A stretch of 47,882 nucleotides of DNA from Chitinophaga pinensis (GTDB taxonomy: Bacteria; Pseudomonadota; Gammaproteobacteria; Burkholderiales; SG8-41): contig CALQCM020000035.1 in assembly GCA_943329075.2 (NCBI GenBank), forward strand, positions 1 through 47,882. The letters are read 5' to 3'. A program made the translations under genes and the position numbers. Of this stretch, positions 26,760 to 35,077 are shown in pieces (positions within the stretch are counted from its first letter, which is position 1; each line of letters begins with the position of its first letter). The notes below the pieces were generated by a model. That model was not told the origin of the DNA, searched no databases, and was given only the letters and a program-made list of their open reading frames with translations.

Positions 26760-27827
26760 TCACGCTTTCTTGCGGTTGATCTCCAGTCGCGCATCAACCA
26801 GCGCGGAGGTTTCATCAAGCACCGCGGACTTCTCGCCCTTTTGCGCGGCAATGGTCTTCACCAGCCGATCGACGCGCTCGATGTTCGGTGCGCCGGCGAA
26901 CAATGCGCGCGCCGCCGACGACGGTGTGACCAGCGATTGCGCGGCAGCGGCGTACTTCTCGAACGGCACGAGGTCTTTTTCGTCGGCACCCAGACTCAGG
27001 CACAGCGTCTTTACCCAGTTGTAAACCGAACGCGTCGCTTCGATGTCGGTGTGCACCGCTTCCTTGATCGAGCGCGCGGCGTCTTTCTGCACGCAGCGGT
27101 AGTTGCCGGCGATCAGCATGCTCCACTTGGCGAGCGGCACGAAAATCGAATCGTGCACTTTCAGTTTCACCGGCAGCTCGATTTTTTCGCCGCCGACGTC
27201 GAAGCGCACCGCTTCGATGTCGGCCGCGAGGTCGCGCAGGATCTGCGTGTGCGCGTCGGAATCGAAACGCGCCGCCTTGAAGTTGGTCGGCAGGCGCACC
27301 TGCAGCACGTTGGCTTTGTCCTCCGGCGGGCGGAAGGCCTGCGGGTCCGGGCTGCACAGCGTCATCAGCTTGGGGTCGAAGTTGTCCCACACCGTGGCGT
27401 CGGTGTAACAGTCGCGCAGCTTCGAGACGTCGAGGCCCGGAATGCGCGCCAGGTAGGGCAGCGGCGGCATGTTCATGATCGACATGCAGGGCACCTTCGA
27501 TTTAGCCACCGCGTCGAGCAGTTCGCGCACGCCGGGTGAGCGGTATTGCGGCTCCTGCATCGCCAGCGCGACGAGATCGTAGTCTTTCGGATTGACGCCC
27601 GCCGTGCCGCCGGCGGTGATTTTGCCCGGCAGCTTTGTTGAATTGATTTCAACCAGGCCTTCGCGGCCCTTGATCGGCATGCGAATGATCGCGCCTTCGG
27701 CGTTGATCAGGTCGGCCTCGGCGGGCAGGCAGATCAGGTGCGTCGAATGTCCGGCGAGTGCGAGCTTGGTGCCGAGCAGCGAGCCGTATGACGCGCCCAT
27801 AATCAGGATTTTGTATTTTTTCGACAT
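26760..27827 (-). CDS. Ketopantoate reductase-like NAD(P)-binding protein
   Basis: 355 residues. The N-terminus KILIMGASYGSLLGTKLALAGHSTHLIC is a Rossmann fold of the ApbA/PanE type, with G-A-S-Y-G-S-L-L-G replacing the usual GxGxxG. A D-L-V-A-L-A-M-Q strand and VKLKVHDSIFVPLAKWSMLIAGNYRC agree with the N-domain/C-domain transition of that family. Longer than typical PanE (about 300), and the catalytic Lys/Asn/Glu set is not obvious to me. Probably an NAD(P)-dependent 2-oxoacid or hydroxyacid oxidoreductase rather than pantothenate biosynthesis. Last gene of the operon containing mmgE 27947. Confidence 0.65.
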   Translation of the reverse strand: MSKKYKILIMGASYGSLLGTKLALAGHSTHLICLPAEADLINAEGAIIRMPIKGREGLVEINSTKLPGKITAGGTAGVNPKDYDLVALAMQEPQYRSPGVRELLDAVAKSKVPCMSIMNMPPLPYLARIPGLDVSKLRDCYTDATVWDNFDPKLMTLCSPDPQAFRPPEDKANVLQVRLPTNFKAARFDSDAHTQILRDLAADIEAVRFDVGGEKIELPVKLKVHDSIFVPLAKWSMLIAGNYRCVQKDAARSIKEAVHTDIEATRSVYNWVKTLCLSLGADEKDLVPFEKYAAAAQSLVTPSSAARALFAGAPNIERVDRLVKTIAAQKGEKSAVLDETSALVDARLEINRKKA

Positions 27828-27946
27828 TTGCAGCTTCCTCCACGGAGTTGGCCGGCACGCAGGGGCGACCCCAGCGTCCGGAACACGTGATGGTATTCAA
27901 TTCGCCGCGCAGACGCAAACGCGCCGGCGCGGCGTCTTGGGGGCGT

Positions 27947-29344
27947 TCAGCCGCGCGTGGTAACCGCGGCGCGCGGCGCCTGTTGCGGCAGCGCACTCAG
28001 CGCCGAGAGTTCGCGCACGTCGGCCAGTGATTCGATGCGCTGGATGCCGGCGTAGAGTGTTTCCACCGTGTCGGCCGGCAGCGCCATGGTTGCGCAGTTG
28101 ACGAACTTCTCTTTCAGCAGTTCCGGCGGCAGTGCATTTTTCGAAGTGCGGCCGAACGGCTGGTCGACTTTCTGCTTGAGGACCGTGCCGTTCTTCAGCG
28201 TGATGTTGACCTCCGCCGCGAAATGGTTGTCGGCGGGGAACTGTTCGGTGGTGTAGGGCGCAACGTGGATGCGCGGCAGCACCGCGCGCACCGCCGGGTC
28301 TTTATAGGTTTCGCCTTCGAAGTGCGGCAGCGCGACCTTGCGGTTGACCAACGCGCGCGACAGCGCGTACTGCACGCTGAACTTGGCATCGAAGGTGCTT
28401 TGCGGATCGGGGCGGTTGGTATGTTCGAGACGGCGCTTGTGTGTCCACGCGTCGATGCGTGCGACGTCGTCGGGCTTGAGATCGTGTTCGCGCACCAGCA
28501 ACAGCATGGCGTCGATCGCCGGGTGCGTGCTGCCGCAGCAGGGGTACTGCTTGATGGCGATGCCCGGCTCGATGATGTCCCAGGGTTTGCCCCACGCCGG
28601 CAGGATTTTCGCTTCGTCGTAGTTGCCGGCGCCGTTAAAGACTTCGAAGTAACCCTGTTTGTGTTCGAAGGCGACGCTGCTGGCGGTGAAGCCGTCCCGC
28701 GCAAGCAGTGCGGCGAAAAGACCGCTGCGGCAGCAATGGCCGACGTGCAGCGGTTTGGTCATGGTGCCGAAATTCGATTTCACACCCGCGGCGAGCGAGG
28801 CGGCGATCGACAACGCGGTGGCGGTTTGCTCGTCGCTGAGTTTCAGCAGCAACGCACAGGCCGCTGCTGCACCGAACACGCCTATGGTGGTAGTCGGGTG
28901 CCAGCCGCGCGTGTATTGATAAAAATTCACCCCCATCGAAATTTTGCATTCCGCTTCAAAGCCGGCCACATACGCGGCGACAAAGTCGCGACCGCTCGCA
29001 CCGGTTTCGTCGGCCAGCGCAAACAGCGCCGGCAGGATGGGCGCCGACGGATGGCCGCCCAGCGTGTTGTTGCAATCATCGAAGTCGAGTGCGTGCGAGG
29101 CGGTGCCGTTGATCAGTGCCGCGTCGAGCATGCCGACTTTTTCGTCGCTGCCGAAGACATAAGCCGGCCCCGTCGCCGAACCAAGTGAACGCGCGCAGAT
29201 GCGCGCCGAGGGATCGGCGGCGCCGGCGATGGTTACGCCGACGGTGTCGAGGATGCCGACCTTGGCCCACTTCAATGTTTCAGCGGGCAACGAGTCGAAG
29301 CGGGTGGCGTTGATCAGTTTGGCGAGTTCAAGGGCGAAGGGCAT
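27947..29344 (-). CDS. MmgE/PrpD family protein
   Basis: 465 residues from ATG 29344 (MPFALELAKLINATRFDSLP). HALDFDDCNNTLGGHPSAPILPALFALAD (about 85-113), GWHPTTTIGVFGAAAACALLL, and TKPLHVGHCCRSGLFAALLARDGF. The LDFDD-N and GGHPSAPILPA motifs are those typical of the MmgE branch. Located between a Bug gene upstream and the ketopantoate-reductase-like gene downstream, 119 bases away, on the same strand. Confidence 0.9.
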   Translation of the reverse strand: MPFALELAKLINATRFDSLPAETLKWAKVGILDTVGVTIAGAADPSARICARSLGSATGPAYVFGSDEKVGMLDAALINGTASHALDFDDCNNTLGGHPSAPILPALFALADETGASGRDFVAAYVAGFEAECKISMGVNFYQYTRGWHPTTTIGVFGAAAACALLLKLSDEQTATALSIAASLAAGVKSNFGTMTKPLHVGHCCRSGLFAALLARDGFTASSVAFEHKQGYFEVFNGAGNYDEAKILPAWGKPWDIIEPGIAIKQYPCCGSTHPAIDAMLLLVREHDLKPDDVARIDAWTHKRRLEHTNRPDPQSTFDAKFSVQYALSRALVNRKVALPHFEGETYKDPAVRAVLPRIHVAPYTTEQFPADNHFAAEVNITLKNGTVLKQKVDQPFGRTSKNALPPELLKEKFVNCATMALPADTVETLYAGIQRIESLADVRELSALSALPQQAPRAAVTTRG

Positions 29345-29523
29345 GGCGGGTTCCGGTACGTAAATGTTGGCGCTTGGTTAAAAAATAACAAGACACGTCG
29401 CTCCTGCGAAAGCGGGAGCCCAGTTGCCCCCATCCTACCTTCCCCCGCAAGCGGGGGAAGGGGATACCCGCTTTCGCGGGAATGACGGGAGTGGAAAGTA
29501 TTGGCGGCAGCGGTGTCATTCTG
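29345..29523. repeat. Intergenic REP-like repeats
   Basis: 179 bases without a gene. Holds GCTCCTGCGAAAGCGGGAGC (about 29401-29420), CTTCCCCCGCAAGCGGGGGAAG (about 29440-29461) and a CCCGCTTTCGCGGGAATGACGGG unit (about 29468-29490). Confidence 0.65.
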
Positions 29524-30501
29524 TTATTCGGCGCGTATGTTGGCTTCGCGCACGACCTTGGCCCACTTCGCGACTTCGGCTTTGATGTGGGCGTGAAACT
29601 GCTCGGGCGTGTTGCCGACCGGTTCCGAGCCGTCGGCGGCAAGTTTGCTTTGTATGTCGGTGCTGTGCAGGATGCGCACGATCTCGGTGTTGAGTTTGTC
29701 GATGATGGGGCGCGGCGTTTTCGCCGGCGCGAGCACGCCGTACCAGCCGGCAACTTCGTAACCGGCAACCCCGGCTTCCTGCATGGTCGGCAGATCGGGC
29801 GCGCCGGCCGAGCGTTTTTTCGTCGTCACCGCCAGCGCGCGCACGCGGCCGGCCTTGCGCTGCGCGTCGCTTTGCAAGAGTGTCGAGAACAGCATCTGGA
29901 TCTGGCCGCCGACGACGTCGTTCAGCGCCGGAAAGCCGCCTTTGTAGGGCACGTGCACGAGCTTGATGTCGGCGAGCGAACAGAACAACGCGCCCGACAA
30001 ATGGCTCAAGCCGCCGATGCCCGAAGAGCCGTAGGCCATGCCATCGGGCTTGGACTTGGCCAGCGCGACGAGTTCCTTAATGGTTTTCGCCGCCACCGAC
30101 GGATGCACCACCAGCGCGTAGGGTTGCGAAGTCGCCTGCGTGATGGGCGCGAGATCGCGTGTCAGGTCGTAGGGCAGGTTTTTGTAGAGCGACGAATTCA
30201 CCGAGTGGCTCGACGAAATCATCGTCAGGGTGTAACCGTCGGCCACGGATTTGGTCGCGATGTCGACGGCGATGGTGCCGTTCGCACCCGCGCGGTTGTC
30301 CGCGACCACGGTCTGGCCCCAGGCTTCGGTCAGTTTCTGCGCGATCGCGCGCGCGGTGAGGTCGGTGCCACCGCCGGGGGCGAAGGGGACGATGAGGCGG
30401 ATGGGTTTGGAGGGGTAATCGCCGGCGGTGTTGGCTTGGGCGGAGTACGCATTTGTAGCTGCGAGCAGCGCAAATGAAATAATGAACGGAGCGGTGCGCA
30501 T
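29524..30501 (-). CDS. Bug/TctC-family substrate-binding protein
   Basis: 325-residue periplasmic binding protein. Signal MRTAPFIISFALLAATNAYS, mature start near AQANTAGDYPSKPIRLIVPFAPGGG. TDLTARAIAQKL, VVADNRAGANGTIAVD, HVPYKGGFPALNDVVGGQIQ. Begins 47 bases downstream (in its own reading direction) of the 670-bp inverted-repeat element, so any transcription from the selenoprotein gene would have to cross that element. Confidence 0.93.
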   Translation of the reverse strand: MRTAPFIISFALLAATNAYSAQANTAGDYPSKPIRLIVPFAPGGGTDLTARAIAQKLTEAWGQTVVADNRAGANGTIAVDIATKSVADGYTLTMISSSHSVNSSLYKNLPYDLTRDLAPITQATSQPYALVVHPSVAAKTIKELVALAKSKPDGMAYGSSGIGGLSHLSGALFCSLADIKLVHVPYKGGFPALNDVVGGQIQMLFSTLLQSDAQRKAGRVRALAVTTKKRSAGAPDLPTMQEAGVAGYEVAGWYGVLAPAKTPRPIIDKLNTEIVRILHSTDIQSKLAADGSEPVGNTPEQFHAHIKAEVAKWAKVVREANIRAE

Positions 30502-30547
30502 ATTGAAGGTCAGCGTTGTATGTGAGTTGGCGGGAGATTTTAACGCT

Positions 30548-31217
30548 ATTGGCCGGGGGTAGCCCGGCGGCTACTTACTTTCTCTTGGGCGGCCAAGAGA
30601 ACGTAAGCAAAGAGAAGGCCGCCCCGGTTCGCCGGTCCTTCGGACTTCCCTGTGCTGCTCGACCCATCGGGAGGCTGCGCAACTCGCCCTCGCGGTGAAA
30701 CCGCGAGGGCTCAGACAGTGCTCGCCGACTTCCCCCGATGGGTCTGTGCTGCTCGGCGGCTCTCAGGGGATCTCGCAACCAAGTCTGCGGTTAGTCTATT
30801 GCCATGGGTTTTCGCGGTTCTCCCCTTGTGAGCCGCCGAGTAACGCAAACGAGTCGGGAGGTTTCGGCGAGGACTGTCTGAGTCCTTGCCGCGTAGCGGC
30901 AAGGGCGAGTTCCGCAGCCGCCCGACTCGTTGAGTAACGCAGGGAAGCCCGCAGGGCCGGCTCACCAGGGGCGGCTGCGACTCGGTATCGCGCAGCGCAG
31001 GTGCGGGAGCAGTCGCTCAAGCCCCGGTCCACGGTGTAGATCGCAGCCTTATGCGCCCCTACCCGCACCGCGCTTCGCGATACCGTGTCCGGGGCGCTTC
31101 TTTTGGTTACTTTTCTTGGCGAAGCAAGAAAAGTAACTGGCCGCCGGGCCACACCCGGCGAAGTTGAAGCACTGCGCAACAAAAACAATCAACCCTGCCG
31201 GGCTACCCCCGGCCAAT
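30548..31217. mobile_element. 670-bp gene-free element with 21-bp perfect terminal inverted repeats
   Basis: The terminal 21 bases at 30548-30568 and 31197-31217 are exact reverse complements (ATTGGCCGGGGGTAGCC...). Just inside each end is a strong hairpin: 30574-30607 (imperfect, TTCTCTTGG/CCAAGAGAA core) and 31106-31137 (perfect 13-base stem GTTACTTTTCTTG, loop GCGAAG). The interior has several more inverted repeats and only short overlapping ORFs rich in Arg/Ser/Pro on both strands, the typical spurious translations of such repeats. It looks like a non-autonomous MITE-like or large REP-type element. I see no clear target-site duplication. Confidence 0.7.
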
Positions 31218-31240
31218 CACCGTTTACAAAAGCGACAAGG

Positions 31241-32977
31241 TTATTGTTTCCGCTTCGCGAGCAGCGCCGACCAGTTATTCGGCAAATCAACCTTGCGACT
31301 CGTCGGCGGCCCCTGCACGTGATTGCTCATGTAAGCGCGCGACTGATTGCGCCCCGGATCGCCGGCGACGAGAATTTCGACCATCTCCGGTTTGATCAGC
31401 ACGTTGACGAGGCGCTGCGGGTCTTTCGATTCCGTGTACGAGGCCGGCAGGATGCCGTCCTTGACGAGGTTTTCGAAACTGAAAGTCGGCGTGCTGGTCA
31501 TCTGCGCGTAGTGCGTGGCCTTGGCGGCGGTGACTTTTATGTTGTCGTACATGTATTGCCGCACCTGGTCTTTGCTCCATTCTTTCGCGATCACGCCGGC
31601 GATGCTGGGGCCGGCGATGATGAGCGGGCTCCACAGGCCGGTCTTGAAGCCGGTGTGCGCCCAGTAGGTGAAGCTGCCGCCGATGATGTCGGTCCATTGC
31701 TGCACGTGTGTTTTCGCATCGTCGCCGCCGCTGTACATCGGTGACGTGATCGCCACCACGCTGTGCACGGTGACGACGTTCTCGTCTTTCTTGAAACCGC
31801 GGTCTTCGCCGTAAGTCGGCCAGCCGATGGCGGTGGCGCTGTCTTCGTCCTCGGCCATGGCGACGAGAAAGGTTTGCCCGATGCTGCCCTTGTCGCCGGC
31901 GCCCGGCGGAATGCGGAAGCCGCAGATGTTGCGCAGATACATACGTACGAAGCGGCCGATGCTGGTGTTGGCCTGGCGGCCGACGCGCATGACGCCCTGG
32001 CCGTAGTTGAAGTCGAGTTCCTTGACGATGGGGCCGTTGATGATGACGACCGGTTCCCAGCCCGGCGTCGAGCCCGAGTCTTCAACACGATAGAGCGGAT
32101 CGCACATCGCATCGATGATCGCAATCAGCACCGGCATGTATTCGGGGCGGCAACCGGCCATCACGCCGTTGACGGCGATGCTGAGAATCGACGCCTCGCG
32201 ACCTTCCTGCGGAATCACGCGTAGCACGTCGTCTGCTTTGCGGTCGGTGAATTTGAGGAAGGCATCGACACGTTGGCGCGTCGGCGGTGTCACCGGCAGG
32301 CCGTCGGTCCACAGGTTTTTGTAGAAGTGCTCCTGCACTTCGTCGTAGTCGCCGCTGAATACCACCGACCCCGGTTCCGGCTCGGCTGATGAGTCGGCTT
32401 CAACCGGGGCGTCGCCGATCAGGCCTTTGAGCAGGCCGGGTGCGAGCACTTCCTCGACCTTGCGTTTCAGTTCGGCTTCGCTGTCGACCATCGGCGCGCC
32501 GGGATAGACGCCGATGGCGAGTGGCACGCCCACACCTTTGATGATGACTTCGGCCTGTTTCAGAAATCCGGAGCCGATGATGGATGCCGTCGGCACCCCC
32601 ATCTTTTCGACAAGCGCTGCGGCCCGCAACACGGCGGGCGTGCAGCTCCCTCAGGCGCCGATGCCGACGATGGCAGCGTCGGCTTTGAAGTGGCGGATCT
32701 TGTCGGGGATGGTGGCGGTGACCTCGTGTTCGCGCGCGCCGTGAAAGTTGCCGATTTCGGTGTAGGGCACGAACTTGACGCCGGGGAAGCGCTGCTTGAT
32801 GTATTCGCGCACCAGCGGGTAAATTGTTTCACCGCGGAAAATCACGTCCCACAATTCGACGATGGTCTTGCCGTTCAGATCAGGCACGCGTTTGGCGGCG
32901 GCGGATTTTTTGACGGCCTTGCGCGACAGCGGCCATAACACATCGTAATGGGGCTCGTTGTTTTTCGTATTGCTCAT
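31241..32977 (-). CDS. UGSC-family selenoprotein (in-frame TGA read as selenocysteine)
   Basis: One gene split by TGA at 32651-32653. Upstream part from ATG 32977 (after GGGAGAATTAC) ends DAAIVGIGA. Downstream, in the same frame, the sequence continues GSCTPAVLRAAALVEKMGVP. Read-through gives 578 residues with Sec109-Gly-Ser-Cys112, the signature of the UGSC (seleno)protein family; Sec/Cys pairs of this kind suggest redox or nucleophile chemistry. Residues 1-195 form an alpha/beta domain. Residues about 205-578 are a second domain (NLWTDGLPVTPPT, GVMAGCRPEYMPV, GNRNICGFRIPPG-like segments) whose function I do not know. No signal peptide. A SECIS hairpin follows the TGA, and selB plus selC lie 12-15 kb away. 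Upstream are three Bug genes on the same strand. Automatic callers would report two separate ORFs. Confidence 0.92.
32616..32653 (-). promoter_or_regulatory. Sec codon with bacterial SECIS hairpin
   Basis: Reading the - strand: TGA (32653-32651), GGGA, then stem GCUGC (32646-32642) pairing with GCAGC (32620-32616), and an inner stem GCCCGC (32639-32634) pairing with GCGGGC (32627-32622). The apical loop is CGUGUU (32633-32628). The loop starts 17 bases after the TGA and has G at its second position. Both fit the known layout of bacterial SECIS elements recognised by SelB. Confidence 0.85.
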
Positions 32978-33145
32978 GTAATTCTCCCGGATGCGATTTT
33001 GATTTTTCTCTCCCTTGCGCATGCAATGCGCGGGGGAGGGTTGGGAAGGGGGTGTGTGGCATGCAGACTTGCCCCCATCCTGTCCTTCCCCCGCAGGCAG
33101 GGGAAGGAACCTTCTGCAATGGTTTTTGGTAATTAGGGGTCGATT
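32978..33145. repeat. Intergenic repeat between bug and selenoprotein
   Basis: 168 bases with CTCCCTTGCGCATGC...GCGCGGGGGAGGG (about 33008-33039) and CTTCCCCCGCAGGCAGGGGAAGG (about 33086-33108). They could fold in mRNA between the third Bug gene and the selenoprotein gene. Confidence 0.5.
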
Positions 33146-34114
33146 TTACTGCGCTTTGATTCCCGCGGCTTGCACGACGCGCGCGTACTTCGCGGTTTCG
33201 CTTTGCAGGAACGCCGTGAATTGATCGGGTGTGCTGGCCACCACCGTCATGCCGTCGGCGGCGAGGCGTTCGCGCAGTTCGTTCTGTTGCAGGATCGCGG
33301 CGATCTCGCGATGCAAACGCAATACGATGTCGCGCGGTGTCGCACCCGGCGCGAGCACACCGAACCACGTCGCCATGTCGAAACCCTTGAGTCCGCCTTC
33401 GGCCACCGTCGGAATGTCCTTGGCGATCGCCACGCGCGTGAGGCCGGTAACGCCCAGCGCGCGCAGGCGGCCCTGCTTGATGAAGGGCAGGCTTTGCAGC
33501 ACGTTCATGAAATAGACGGGCACCTCGCCACTCATGACATCGATGGTGGCCGCCCCCGATCCTTTGTAAGGCACGTGACTCAGACGCACACCGGCCGACA
33601 GCGCAAACCATTCGCCGGCCAGATGCGGCAGCGAGCCGATGCCCGAGGAGCCATAGTTGAGTTCGCCGGGCCGCGTTTTCGCCAGCGCGATCAGTTCGCG
33701 CACGTTCTTTGCGGGCAGCGACGGATGCACAACCAGCGTCAGCGGCCCCGACACCAGTTGTGTGACGGCGGCGAGATCGCGCGCCTGATCGTAAGGCAGC
33801 GCCGGATACAGACTCGGATTCACGGCGTAACCCGAGGGAATCACCAGCAGCGTGTGGCCGTCGGCGGGCGCAGTCTTTGCCACGTAAGCGGTGCCGATGG
33901 TGCCGTTGGCGCCGCCGCGGTTTTCAATTACCACCGGTTGTTTGAAACGTTCATTGAGTTTTTGCGCGATCGGTCGCGCGAGAATATCGGTGCCACCACC
34001 GGGCGGGAAAGGCACGATCAATCGCAGCGGTCCGCTCGGAAAGGTTTGCGCTTGTGCGCCGCCCATCGCCATGCTGCAGGCGAAAAGGCTGATCGCCAGG
34101 CGTTGCCGCATCAT
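33146..34114 (-). CDS. Bug/TctC-family substrate-binding protein (tandem copy 3)
   Basis: 322 residues from ATG 34114, which overlaps the stop of the previous gene (ATGA). Signal MRQRLAISLFACSMAMGGAQA-QTFP; VPFPPGGGTDILARPIAQKLNERF, VVIENRGGANGTIG, SHVPYKGSGAATIDVMSGEVPVYFMNVLQSLP. The open frame upstream of 34114 is antisense or out-of-frame to the neighbour and not real. Third of three tandem, clearly duplicated Bugs; last before the selenoprotein gene. Confidence 0.92.
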   Translation of the reverse strand: MMRQRLAISLFACSMAMGGAQAQTFPSGPLRLIVPFPPGGGTDILARPIAQKLNERFKQPVVIENRGGANGTIGTAYVAKTAPADGHTLLVIPSGYAVNPSLYPALPYDQARDLAAVTQLVSGPLTLVVHPSLPAKNVRELIALAKTRPGELNYGSSGIGSLPHLAGEWFALSAGVRLSHVPYKGSGAATIDVMSGEVPVYFMNVLQSLPFIKQGRLRALGVTGLTRVAIAKDIPTVAEGGLKGFDMATWFGVLAPGATPRDIVLRLHREIAAILQQNELRERLAADGMTVVASTPDQFTAFLQSETAKYARVVQAAGIKAQ

Positions 34115-35073
34115 TGCGCGGCGATGCCGGCTGTCTGAATGATGCGCGCGTACTTGCTGTTCTCGCGGGCGAGAAATTCCGTGAATTGCGCCGGCGTGCT
34201 CGCCACCACCGCCATGCCGTCGGCGGCGAGGCGTTCGCGCGTCTCGGGCTGGTTGAGTATGAGCGTGACCTCGGCATGCAATTTGGCGATGACCTCGCGC
34301 GGTGTGCCGCCGGTCACCAGCAGGGCAGTCCACGTTGTCATGTCGTAACCGGGCAGGCCCGATTCGGCGATCGCCGGAATGTCGGGCGCAAACGGCGAGC
34401 GCTGCGGCGTGGTGACGCCGAGTGCGCGCAGCCGTCCGCTCTTGATATAGGGCAGGCTTTGCAGCGCGTTCATGAAATAGAGCGAGATCTGTCCGCTCAT
34501 CAGATCGATCACGCCGGTGCCGCCGCCGCGATACGGCACATGAATCATTTTGATGCCGGCCGACAGCGCGAACCACTCGGCGGCGAGTTGATTGAGCGAA
34601 CCAGTACCCGAGGAGCCGAAGGTGATTTCGCCGGGGCGCGCTTTGGCCAGCGCGATCAGATCGCGCGCAGTCTTCGCCGGCAACGAGGGATGCACGGTCA
34701 GCGTTAACGGGCCGGCGACGAGTTGCGACACCGGCGCCAGATCGCGCGTCTGGTCGTAGGGCAGGTTTTTGTACATGATCGGGTTGGCGGCAAAGCCCGC
34801 CGGCACGATCAACAGGGTGTGGCCGTCGGGCGGTGCCTTGACCGCGGCCAGCGCACCGAGGGTGCCGTTGGCGCCGGGCCGGTTGTCGGCGACCACCGGC
34901 ACTTTGAATTTTTCATTCAGGCGTTGCGCCAGTACGCGACCCAGAATGTCGGTCGAGCCGCCCGGTGAAAACGGAATGATGATGCGCATCGGACCCGATG
35001 GATAATTTTGTGCCTGCGCGGCCGCTGCAAGACCGAACGTACACGCCGTAAAAAATATTCGCATTGATCGCAT
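34111..35073 (-). CDS. Bug/TctC-family substrate-binding protein (tandem copy 2)
   Basis: 320 residues. ATG 35073 (MRSMRIFFTACTFGLAAAAQA) lies about 10 bases after AAGGGGA and 4 bases past the stop of the upstream copy; the frame upstream of it is discarded. IPFSPGGSTDILGRVLAQRLNEKF, VVADNRPGANGTLG, HVPYRGGGTGVIDLMSGQISLYFMNALQSLP. Note GGS where its sisters have GGG in the ligand loop. Overlaps copy 3 by ATGA. Confidence 0.92.
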   Translation of the reverse strand: MRSMRIFFTACTFGLAAAAQAQNYPSGPMRIIIPFSPGGSTDILGRVLAQRLNEKFKVPVVADNRPGANGTLGALAAVKAPPDGHTLLIVPAGFAANPIMYKNLPYDQTRDLAPVSQLVAGPLTLTVHPSLPAKTARDLIALAKARPGEITFGSSGTGSLNQLAAEWFALSAGIKMIHVPYRGGGTGVIDLMSGQISLYFMNALQSLPYIKSGRLRALGVTTPQRSPFAPDIPAIAESGLPGYDMTTWTALLVTGGTPREVIAKLHAEVTLILNQPETRERLAADGMAVVASTPAQFTEFLARENSKYARIIQTAGIAAQ

Positions 35074-35077
35074 CGCT

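Noticed and set aside
30575..31188. Several overlapping ORFs on both strands in the inverted-repeat element
   Set aside because: Arg/Ser/Pro-rich translations with no domain, mirrored on both strands by the inverted repeats. Typical of repeat DNA, not genes.
31241..32632. A stand-alone gene starting at GTG 32632, separate from a 32651-32977 gene
   Set aside because: The two frames are identical and separated only by TGA plus six codons that complete the UGSC motif. No ribosome-binding site precedes GTG 32632.
34115..34576. Upstream extension of the third tandem Bug gene
   Set aside because: It translates the neighbouring Bug gene in another frame; the signal peptide and ATGA overlap fix the start at 34114.
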